The position numbers and the translations under genes are program-made. A model generated the notes under the pieces. It did not search any database, had not been told where the DNA came from, and saw nothing but the letters and a program-made list of their open reading frames with translations. From positions 4,278,001 to 4,342,000 of the forward strand of contig NZ_CP121261.1 in assembly GCF_029637605.1 (NCBI RefSeq): a stretch of 64,000 nucleotides of DNA, written 5' to 3'. Below, piece after piece: positions 1 to 5,533 of this stretch (the stretch's first letter is position 1; each line of letters starts with the position of its first letter). Source of the DNA: Achromobacter spanius (GTDB lineage Bacteria; Pseudomonadota; Gammaproteobacteria; Burkholderiales; Burkholderiaceae_B).

Positions 1-332
1 AGGGCGTGGGTTGCTCGAAGGTGCCCGACATCCACAACGTGGGCCTGATGGAAGACCGCGCTACCCTGCGCATCTCCAGCCAGCACATCGCCAACTGGCT
101 GCGCCATGGCGTGACCAACAAGGACCAGGTCATGGAGACCTTCAAGCGCATGGCCAAGGTGGTGGATGGCCAGAACGCCGGCGACGCGCTCTACCAGCCG
201 ATGGCCGGCAACTTCGACACCTCGCTGGCCTTCAAGGCGGCATGCGCCCTGGTGTTTGAAGGCCTGACGCAACCGAACGGCTACACCGAACCCTTGCTGC
301 ACAAGTATCGTCTGCAATTCAAGGCGGCCTGA
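1..332 (+). CDS. glcB: Malate synthase G, C-terminal fragment (gene starts outside the window)
   Basis: Malate synthase G condenses glyoxylate with acetyl-CoA to malate in the glyoxylate and glycolate pathways; it is cytosolic. The open frame enters from the left edge (first whole codon at base 3) and reads [13 protein letters not shown], then [21 protein letters not shown], and ends [15 protein letters not shown]. This is the conserved C-terminal domain of GlcB-type enzymes, including the VPDIHNV segment near the catalytic base. Only about 110 of some 720 residues are visible. A strong intrinsic terminator follows the stop. The family call rests on the long, near-invariant C-terminus; the rest cannot be judged. 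Confidence 0.93.
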   Translation, partial: GVGCSKVPDIHNVGLMEDRATLRISSQHIANWLRHGVTNKDQVMETFKRMAKVVDGQNAGDALYQPMAGNFDTSLAFKAACALVFEGLTQPNGYTEPLLHKYRLQFKAA

Positions 333-356
333 TCGCCGTTCGCGCGACACGCCGAA

Positions 357-386
357 ACGGGCAGCCTTGGCTGCCCGTTTTCTTTT
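357..386 (+). terminator. Intrinsic terminator of glcB
   Basis: A perfect 10-bp stem (ACGGGCAGCC / GGCTGCCCGT, 357-366 and 369-378) with a TT apex is followed at once by a T-rich run (TTTCTTTT). It lies 24 bases after the glcB stop and before the operator of the next gene. Confidence 0.88.
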
Positions 387-424
387 CCATCCCAATAAAC
401 CCCATGCCTTTAAATGCATATATT

Positions 425-444
425 TTTCGCACAGTCGTGCTAAA
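425..444. promoter_or_regulatory. Imperfect palindromic operator upstream of the first tetR gene
   Basis: TTTCGCACAGTCGTGCTAAA matches 17 of 20 positions of the perfect palindrome at 1112-1131 on the other side of the regulator gene. It sits 9 bp before the tetR ATG, where a bound dimer would block transcription or initiation. Autorepression is inferred from position and from the TetR habit of binding such palindromes. Confidence 0.72.
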
Positions 445-453
445 TTCTGGCGC

Positions 454-1071
454 ATGACTGCCAAAACAGAAAAAAGCGAGCTGACCTTCGCTGCCATCGT
501 GGACGCGTCCCTGGACATGGCCGCGACCCAAGGCATGGAAAGCCTGTCACTGGGCCAGGTAGCCAAGCGGCTCGGTATCAGCAAAAGCGGCGTGTTTTCG
601 CGAGTAGGTTCGCTGGAAGCCTTGCAGCAGGCCGTGCTGGACGAATACGACCGGCGCTTCGTGGCTGCCGTCTTCACCCCCGCCATGGCCCATCCGCGTG
701 GCTTGCCGCGCTTGAACGCCCTGGTGTCACTGTGGGTTGAACGTGCCAGCAACGTCGAGTTGTCGACGGGCTGCGTCTATGTTGCGGGCGCCTTTGAATA
801 CGACGACGTGGAATCGCCGCTGCGAGCCGTGCTGGAAGGTAACTTGCGACGCTGGCGCGCGGCCATGGTGCGCACGGTGCGCCAAGCGCTGGAAGCCGGC
901 CATCTGCGGCCCGACACCGATCCGGAACAACTTGTGTTTGAGGTGTACAGCCTGATGATCGGCCTGATGCATGACGCCCGCTTCCTGCGGGACCCGAAAG
1001 CCCCCGCGCGCGTACGCGCCGCCTATGACAGGCTTATCTCGACGTACCGCAGCTTCACCTACCTGGAATAA
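454..1071 (+). CDS. TetR family transcriptional regulator
   Basis: A 205-residue one-component repressor. The N-terminal helix-turn-helix is clear (FAAIVDASLDMAATQG, then SLGQVAKRLGISKSGVFSRV at about 28-47), followed by an all-helical ligand-binding C-terminal domain. The ATG at 454 is chosen because it gives the usual short TetR N-terminus and keeps the operator at 425-444 outside the gene; an upstream extension would translate through it. Near-identical palindromes lie before and after the gene, so it probably represses itself and the downstream genes (37-residue membrane ORF and nicotinamidase-like hydrolase). The ligand is unknown. Confidence 0.85.
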   Translation: MTAKTEKSELTFAAIVDASLDMAATQGMESLSLGQVAKRLGISKSGVFSRVGSLEALQQAVLDEYDRRFVAAVFTPAMAHPRGLPRLNALVSLWVERASNVELSTGCVYVAGAFEYDDVESPLRAVLEGNLRRWRAAMVRTVRQALEAGHLRPDTDPEQLVFEVYSLMIGLMHDARFLRDPKAPARVRAAYDRLISTYRSFTYLE

Positions 1072-1111
1072 ATCTATCCCGCCGGCCGACGCCGGTGATT
1101 TTTTCGTCAAC

Positions 1112-1131
1112 TTTCGCACGATCGTGCGAAA
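1112..1131. promoter_or_regulatory. Perfect 20-bp palindromic operator
   Basis: TTTCGCACGATCGTGCGAAA is a perfect inverted repeat, 40 bp after the tetR stop and 18 bp before a small ORF. It is 85% identical to the site upstream of tetR. The pair suggests that the regulator controls both itself and the downstream transcript. Confidence 0.78.
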
Positions 1132-1149
1132 CATTCATCGGATACTGCC

Positions 1150-1263
1150 ATGTGGATTATGATCGCCGCCCTTGCCCTCGCCGTCCTGGCTCACCTTTGG
1201 CGGCAATGGCGCGCCCTGCTACGTCAATTGCCCGACTGCGCGGAACATCTGGTGCTGTTCTAG
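1150..1263 (+). CDS. Putative 37-residue single-span membrane protein
   Basis: An ATG ORF reads MWIMIAALALAVLAHLWRQW..., ending in HLVLF and a stop. It has one hydrophobic segment (about residues 2-16) followed by a basic stretch (RQWRALLRQ), a typical N-out/C-in microprotein. It starts 18 bp after the perfect operator palindrome and ends 52 bp before the hydrolase gene, so it would be the first cistron of the regulated transcript. No strong ribosome site is visible (only a weak purine patch), and homology could not be tested. It could instead be leader RNA. Confidence 0.45.
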   Translation: MWIMIAALALAVLAHLWRQWRALLRQLPDCAEHLVLF

Positions 1264-1315
1264 TGAACAAACGGCATCCCGGTCTATATTCCGGAAAAGG
1301 CCATCGAAATTCCCC

Positions 1316-2173
1316 ATGCCGCGTTCCGTCCATTTATTGATCGTCGACCCGCAGAACGATTTCTGCGATCTGCCCGAGCCCTACCTGCCCAGGGACCCCG
1401 TGACCGGACAGGCCAGGCAACCTGCCCTGCCCGTGCCGGGCGCCCACGCCGACATGCAACGGCTGGCGCATTTCATCGACGCCACCGCGCCCGCATTGAG
1501 CTCGATCACCGTCACGCTGGATTCACACCATCGCGTAGACATCGCGCACCCAACGTTCTGGCACGCCGGTGAAGGTCAGGCCGTCGAGCCGTTCACGCCA
1601 ATATCCGCTGCGCAGCTGCGCGCCGGCCATTTTGTACCCCGCCACGTCGACGACCTGCCACGCACCCTGACCTATCTGGACGAACTTGAAGCGCGGGGCC
1701 GTTACACGCTGATGGTGTGGCCAGTGCATTGCGAAATTGGCACGTGGGGCCATAACGTGCACCCCGACGTGCGGGCGGCGTACAACCGCTGGGAAGACGC
1801 CGGGCAGTTCATCGTGCGCAAAGTGCCCAAAGGGACGAATCCGTGGACGGAACACTACAGCGCGCTGATGGCCGAAGTGCCAGACGCCGACGACCCGCGC
1901 AGCCAGCTCAACCGTAGCTTGCTGGATTCGCTGGACCGTTCGGACCTCATCCTGGTGGCGGGCGAAGCGGGCAGCCACTGCGTTCGGGCCACGGTGGAGC
2001 ATATGATCGAACATCTGCCTGGGGGCAATCTGTCGCGGATTGTGTTGCTGACCGACTGCATGAGCCCCGTTCCCGGGTTCGAAGACGCGCAAACCACTTT
2101 CCTGCAACGCATGCGCGACCTGGGCGTGCAGGAACGCACCAGCATCGACATGGCGCGCGCGCTGCAAAGCTGA
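1316..2173 (+). CDS. Nicotinamidase / isochorismatase-like cysteine hydrolase
   Basis: A 285-residue member of the isochorismatase-like fold, which hydrolyses amides such as nicotinamide through an Asp-Lys-Cys triad. Visible residues: D11 in LIVDPQNDF, a probable catalytic lysine at K172 (VPKG), and C222 in GEAGSHCV. A nicotinamidase-type metal site is suggested by D69, H71 and H78. The ATG at 1316 starts the family's first beta strand; an upstream extension would overlap the small ORF. It is longer than E. coli PncA (about 210 residues), with an insert around 85-125. The substrate is not certain: nicotinamidase-related is as far as the sequence goes. Likely controlled by the adjacent TetR regulator. 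Confidence 0.82.
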   Translation: MPRSVHLLIVDPQNDFCDLPEPYLPRDPVTGQARQPALPVPGAHADMQRLAHFIDATAPALSSITVTLDSHHRVDIAHPTFWHAGEGQAVEPFTPISAAQLRAGHFVPRHVDDLPRTLTYLDELEARGRYTLMVWPVHCEIGTWGHNVHPDVRAAYNRWEDAGQFIVRKVPKGTNPWTEHYSALMAEVPDADDPRSQLNRSLLDSLDRSDLILVAGEAGSHCVRATVEHMIEHLPGGNLSRIVLLTDCMSPVPGFEDAQTTFLQRMRDLGVQERTSIDMARALQS

Positions 2174-2203
2174 CATCCGTGGTTGACGCCAGTCCCGCTG
2201 CGC

Positions 2204-2806
2204 TTAGACGCCAGCCGCGGGCGTGGCGGCCTTGTCGCATTCCACGTACAAGGCGCTGATCGCCTCGCACAACGCGGGCGGTTGCTGGAACAGCCGCGAG
2301 ACCAGCAGGCAGCCTTGCACGGTAGCAAAGACCGCGCGGCCTGCCGCGTCAGCCGTGCCCGAGAATTTCAGGGTGCCTTCGGCGGCGCCTTGGGCCAGCA
2401 CACGTGCCAACCACGCTTCGTGCGCACGGAAAAATCCCTGCAATGCGCCGCGCACGCGGTCAGACAAGGTCATGATGTCGGCGGCCAGCATGCCGCCCAG
2501 ACAAAGCTCGCCTTCGCCGCAAGCCGCCGATTCCATCATCGACAGGTACGCCTCAAGTTGCGCTTGCGCAGGCTGCGTGGTGTCGATGCCGCGTATGGCA
2601 CCCAGCGCGCGCGTGCTGTAGGCTTCGACCGCTTCGTACAGCAGGTCGTCCTTGCCTGGAAAATAATAGTGAATGCTGGACGTCTTCACGCCCACGTGCT
2701 CCGCCAGGTCGCGGTAGCTGAAACCGTTGCATCCGCGCGTGCGGATGAGCTTTTCGGCATGCGCCAGCAGCAGGTCTCGGGTTGTGTTGGGGGTCGGAGT
2801 GTCCAT
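2204..2806 (-). CDS. TetR/AcrR family transcriptional regulator
   Basis: A 200-residue TetR repressor. Its helix-turn-helix is GFSYRDLAEHVGVKTSSIHYYF (about 28-49), followed by the typical KDDLLYEAVEAY. The C-terminal domain carries a cysteine-containing patch (SAACGEGELCLGGM), as in several AcrR-type regulators that sense electrophiles or drugs; ligand sensing is inference. The ATG at 2806 starts 12 bp from a palindrome (ACCTA-N4-TAGGT at 2818-2831), which suggests autorepression. The gene is convergent with the upstream hydrolase. Similar palindromes precede each of the three DUF4148 genes to its right, making it the most likely regulator of that cluster. Confidence 0.87.
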   Translation of the reverse strand: MDTPTPNTTRDLLLAHAEKLIRTRGCNGFSYRDLAEHVGVKTSSIHYYFPGKDDLLYEAVEAYSTRALGAIRGIDTTQPAQAQLEAYLSMMESAACGEGELCLGGMLAADIMTLSDRVRGALQGFFRAHEAWLARVLAQGAAEGTLKFSGTADAAGRAVFATVQGCLLVSRLFQQPPALCEAISALYVECDKAATPAAGV

Positions 2807-2817
2807 GGCTGAATATT

Positions 2818-2831
2818 ACCTACTAATAGGT
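2818..2831. promoter_or_regulatory. Operator palindrome ACCTA-N4-TAGGT before the second tetR gene
   Basis: ACCTA CTAA TAGGT lies 12-25 bp upstream of the tetR start codon on the minus strand. The same half-sites and 4-bp spacer recur at 4310-4323, and related ATCTA-N4-TAGAT palindromes precede the DUF4148 genes. Regulator binding is inferred. Confidence 0.7.
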
Positions 2832-2933
2832 CGGTCCGTCATCGGTGCCCGCCCTAGTGTGTGGACCGAAGCCCGTGCGAACCCCGGCCGGGAAACATCC
2901 CGCCCCCCGGGGTTCGCATGTGCCGGCATCGGC

Positions 2934-3242
2934 TTAGCCTTGCACGGGCGGGTAGTCGAGTTCGCCGGTGTCGGTCAGGCCTTGGGCACGGGCTGCAGCC
3001 AGTTCTTGCTTGACCTGAGCGCGGGTCTTGTCGGCACCGACGGCGGCAAAGGCGGTGGCGGATTCGCCTTCTTCACCGAACACCAGTTCGCCATTGGCGC
3101 GGGCGTCGGCCAGCTCTTGCTGCACTTGGGCACGGGTTACGGTGCTGGCAGTGTTCAGAGGAGGCGGATAGTCCAGTTCGCCAGCTTGGGCGGCACCGAT
3201 GAACGAGGCGGACAGAATCAGGGCGGATACGAGGGTCTTCAT
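2934..3242 (-). CDS. DUF4148 family secreted small protein, copy 1
   Basis: A 102-residue exported protein. The Sec signal peptide MKTLVSALILSASFIGAAQA is cleaved before GELDYPP. The mature part carries two copies of the DUF4148 motif, TRAQVQQELADARA (about 36-49) and TRAQVKQELAAARA (73-86), and the GELDYPP sequence recurs near the C-terminus (93-99). DUF4148 proteins are common, often multicopy, periplasmic proteins of Burkholderiales with no assigned function. This copy differs most from the other two in its middle section (FGEEGESATAFAAVGA). It has its own upstream region with a palindrome at 3318-3335, so the copies are probably separate transcription units. Confidence 0.88.
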   Translation of the reverse strand: MKTLVSALILSASFIGAAQAGELDYPPPLNTASTVTRAQVQQELADARANGELVFGEEGESATAFAAVGADKTRAQVKQELAAARAQGLTDTGELDYPPVQG

Positions 3243-3317
3243 GGTTGAACTCCAGTTAGGATCAATGCGGCTAAGCGTTGTTAAGGTCGTTGCGACTATC
3301 GGGTAACGTTCTAAGGG

Positions 3318-3335
3318 CTATCTATGCCTAGATAG
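3318..3335. promoter_or_regulatory. Palindrome CTATCTA-N4-TAGATAG upstream of DUF4148 copy 1
   Basis: A perfect 7-bp inverted repeat with a 4-bp spacer (TGCC), 75 bp upstream of the copy 1 start. It is not a terminator of copy 2: read on the minus strand, the T-run lies before the stem, not after it. Confidence 0.68.
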
Positions 3336-3353
3336 ATAAGGCTTCAAAAAAAC

Positions 3354-3662
3354 TCAGCCTTCGACGGGCGGGTACGCCAGTTCGTTGCTTTCGGTCAGGC
3401 CTTGCGCACGGGCGGCGGCCAATTCCTGCTTCACTTGGGCGCGGGTCTTGTCCGAGCCAGCATCGGCAAACGTCGTGGCAGCGTAGCCTTCTTCACCGAA
3501 CTCCAGCTCGCCATTGGCGCGAGCGGCCGCCAGTTCTTGCTGCACTTGAGCGCGCGTCACGGTGCTGGCGGTATTCAGGGGAGGCGGGTAGTCCAGTTCG
3601 CCAGCTTGGGCGGCACCGATGAACGAGGCGGACAGAATCAGGGCGGATACGAGGGTCTTCAT
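3354..3662 (-). CDS. DUF4148 family secreted small protein, copy 2
   Basis: A 102-residue exported protein with the same signal peptide as copy 1 and the same two TRAQV-type DUF4148 motifs. The mature protein begins GELDYPPPLN and ends NELAYPPVEG. It is nearly identical to copy 3, with small changes (DAGSDK versus DVGSDK, VEG versus VQG), which points to recent duplication or gene conversion between these two. Its own upstream palindrome is at 3738-3755. Function unknown; probably periplasmic. Confidence 0.88.
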   Translation of the reverse strand: MKTLVSALILSASFIGAAQAGELDYPPPLNTASTVTRAQVQQELAAARANGELEFGEEGYAATTFADAGSDKTRAQVKQELAAARAQGLTESNELAYPPVEG

Positions 3663-3737
3663 GGTTGAACTCCAGTAAGGATCAATGTTGCTAAACGTGG
3701 GTAAGGTCGTTACGGCTATCGGGTAATGCTGTAAGGG

Positions 3738-3755
3738 CTATCTATGCCTAGATAG
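3738..3755. promoter_or_regulatory. Palindrome CTATCTA-N4-TAGATAG upstream of DUF4148 copy 2
   Basis: Identical to the 3318-3335 palindrome and exactly 420 bp from it, 76 bp upstream of the copy 2 start. Candidate TetR operator. Confidence 0.68.
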
Positions 3756-3773
3756 ACAACGCTGCAAAAAAAC

Positions 3774-4082
3774 TCAGCCTTGAACGGGCGGGTAAGCCAG
3801 TTCGTTGCTTTCGGTCAGGCCTTGAGCACGGGCGGCGGCCAATTCCTGCTTCACTTGGGCGCGGGTCTTGTCCGAGCCGACATCCGCAAACGTCGTCGCG
3901 GCGTAGCCTTCTTCACCGAATTCCAGTTCACCGTTGGCGCGGGCGGCGGCCAATTCTTGCTGCACTTGAGCGCGGGTCACCGTGCTGGCGGTATTCAGGG
4001 GAGGCGGGTAGTCCAGTTCGCCAGCTTGGGCAGCGCCGATAACCGAGGCGGACAGAATCAGGGCGGATACGAGGGTCTTCAT
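3774..4082 (-). CDS. DUF4148 family secreted small protein, copy 3
   Basis: A 102-residue exported protein: signal peptide MKTLVSALILSASVIGAAQA, then GELDYPPPLN, two DUF4148 motifs and the C-terminus NELAYPPVQG. It is the promoter-distal unit of the triplication on the plus-strand map and the first gene met after the long spacer 4083-4412. Its upstream palindrome (4144-4161) keeps the arms of the others but has a different spacer (CTTA), and a second palindrome lies further up at 4310-4323. Function unknown. Confidence 0.88.
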   Translation of the reverse strand: MKTLVSALILSASVIGAAQAGELDYPPPLNTASTVTRAQVQQELAAARANGELEFGEEGYAATTFADVGSDKTRAQVKQELAAARAQGLTESNELAYPPVQG

Positions 4083-4143
4083 GGTCAGATCTCCAGATAA
4101 GGTGCGTAAGGTGCTTCAGTTGAGTTTGGGTTACGATCGCCAG

Positions 4144-4161
4144 CTATCTACTTATAGATAG
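4144..4161. promoter_or_regulatory. Palindrome CTATCTA-N4-TAGATAG upstream of DUF4148 copy 3
   Basis: Perfect 7-bp arms around CTTA, 62 bp upstream of the copy 3 start. Arms match the sites of copies 1 and 2, although the surrounding sequence has diverged; retention of the arms argues for function. Confidence 0.7.
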
Positions 4162-4309
4162 ACACTGCGATAAAAAAAAGGGCCAATCAAAAATCGTCCT
4201 ACTGTATTTCTGGGTTCGGCGGCAGCGGTGCTTCTGAGGTGTTGCGTGTACTGCCTTGCTGCGTTGTTTGCTGCTTGTGCTGCTTGTGCTGCGTCGATGG
4301 ATGAATCTT

Positions 4310-4323
4310 ACCTACTACTAGGT
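4310..4323. promoter_or_regulatory. Second ACCTA-N4-TAGGT palindrome
   Basis: ACCTA CTAC TAGGT has the same half-sites and spacing as the site next to the second tetR gene, and the similarity extends into the flanks (4297-4325 matches 2805-2833 at 25 of 29 positions). It lies about 230 bp upstream of DUF4148 copy 3. Confidence 0.62.
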
Positions 4324-4412
4324 AGACAGCACAAGTGGGTTTTGTGAAACTAAATATTTCATGATGCCGATGGACAACGCTGCCCTAGGCTTTCGTCGCG
4401 ACCAAGCCGCAA

Positions 4413-5390
4413 TTACCAGGATCGCGGCGACGCGCCATAGCGCAGTTTGAAGACCTTGCTGAAGTGGCTCAGGCTGGAAAAGCCCACCTCGCCAGCCACT
4501 TGCGTAACGCTCATGCCGGCCTGCAACAAGTCCGATGCGCGGGCCAGGCGCATATCGCTCAGATAGGCATGCACGGAACGGCCCACGCATTCGCGCATCA
4601 ATTGCTGCAAGCGCTTCTCTGACAGCCCCACCGTGCGCGCCAGGAGTCCGGGCGGCCAGTGTTCCGCGCAGCGATCCCGCAAGAGCTGGCACGCGTGACG
4701 CACCCGTTGATGCTCATGCGCCGCGGGGCCTGCCAGCGCGGCAGGCAAGGACAGTAGCTGCACGAATGCCGACAGCATTTCAAGGGTCTTGGCGCGATAC
4801 CAAAGGCGCCGCGCGTCCGCCGCTGACGGCGCATCGCTGGAAAGGCTGCCCGCCAAGGCCAGCAAGCTGGCGGGCGCGTCCAACGACGCCACCAACGACC
4901 CGTGCGCCGGTACGCTGACATCGCGGTGGAAACGCTGCCGCAGCAAGCCGATGGGCATCGTGCCGCCCGCGCGCACCAGTGCGGCCGGCGTGTAGCGGAT
5001 ATCCACCATCCGCACCCGACGCCTGGCCGGCAGATGCGTGGCCCAGCCCATCACGCGCTCGTGGTTGAACAAAAGCGCCGCGCCGCCAGCCACCTTCAGC
5101 GGTTCGCCCCCTTCCAGCGCCAACAGGGCATCGCCTTCCAGCCAGACCTGCATGCCGAACACTGGCGCGCCCGGCGCGGGAATCGTCAAGGTCCGCCGTG
5201 GGCAACCATCCAGCACCACCAGGCTGACACCCTCGTCAACCCGCAGCACTTTTTCGATGACATCTTCCCAGTCGTCGGTGGCGGGCACGGTCGGCAGCGT
5301 ACCGCGCCACCATTCATGCGGCTGGACGGGACCCGTGCAGGGGTCGGGCAGTAACAGAGAGGACAAGGGCGCGGTGGCGCTGGCAGGCAT
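4413..5390 (-). CDS. AraC family transcriptional regulator, probable activator of the siderophore receptor
   Basis: About 325 residues. The C-terminal AraC/XylS DNA-binding domain is clear: first helix-turn-helix LLARTVGLSEKRLQQLMREC, second QVAGEVGFSSLSHFSKVFKL, ending RYGASPRSW. The N-terminal part is a sensor domain without strong motifs. The gene is divergent from a TonB-dependent siderophore receptor, the arrangement seen for PchR/AlcR-type regulators that activate a receptor when its siderophore is present; that role is inferred from position. The ATG at 5390 is preferred; a TTG at 5432 would add 14 residues and neither has a strong ribosome site. Confidence 0.85.
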   Translation of the reverse strand: MPASATAPLSSLLLPDPCTGPVQPHEWWRGTLPTVPATDDWEDVIEKVLRVDEGVSLVVLDGCPRRTLTIPAPGAPVFGMQVWLEGDALLALEGGEPLKVAGGAALLFNHERVMGWATHLPARRRVRMVDIRYTPAALVRAGGTMPIGLLRQRFHRDVSVPAHGSLVASLDAPASLLALAGSLSSDAPSAADARRLWYRAKTLEMLSAFVQLLSLPAALAGPAAHEHQRVRHACQLLRDRCAEHWPPGLLARTVGLSEKRLQQLMRECVGRSVHAYLSDMRLARASDLLQAGMSVTQVAGEVGFSSLSHFSKVFKLRYGASPRSW

Positions 5391-5471
5391 AGGTGTCGGG
5401 CGCAAAAAACGGGGCGGCAGCAAAACCGTCAATGGACGCCGAAGAAACGTCAGACAGAAAAACAGAGATCT

Positions 5472-5518
5472 GGAATCATGCCGACGCTTAGGAATGATTC
5501 TTGTTAATTATAAATTGA
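5472..5518. promoter_or_regulatory. Candidate AraC/Fur-controlled promoter of the siderophore receptor
   Basis: The divergent spacer has GGAATCAT (5472-5479) and GGAATGAT (5491-5498), direct repeats 19 bp apart that suit AraC monomers on one DNA face. An AT-rich stretch follows, TTGTTAATTATAAATT (5501-5516), resembling a degenerate Fur site or -10 region. All of this is pattern-based. Confidence 0.4.
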
Positions 5519-5533
5519 ACCAGGGGTAACACC

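Larger units (their letters stand above)
2934..4082. repeat. Tandem gene triplication with a 420-bp period
   Basis: Three DUF4148 genes start at 3242, 3662 and 4082 (minus strand) and stop at 2934, 3354 and 3774: an exact 420-bp period covering gene plus promoter. Signal peptide codons and intergenic spacers are almost identical between units. Unit 3 has a diverged upstream region, marking the right edge of the amplified segment. Confidence 0.92.
4083..4412. other. Intergenic region with two operator palindromes and a short tandem repeat
   Basis: This 330-bp gap separates DUF4148 copy 3 from the AraC gene, both on the minus strand. It holds the palindromes at 4144-4161 and 4310-4323, an A-rich run (about 4172-4180), and a 9-bp tandem duplication TGCTGCTTG (4269-4286). 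No convincing coding frame is present. Confidence 0.6.

Noticed and set aside
2934..4082. The repeated units as a CRISPR-like array
   Set aside because: Units are 420 bp and contain whole protein-coding genes with signal peptides; there are no short repeats with unique spacers.
3318..4161. The palindromes between DUF4148 genes as intrinsic terminators
   Set aside because: On the minus strand the T-run precedes the stem rather than follows it, and arms are short (7 bp). An operator role fits better.
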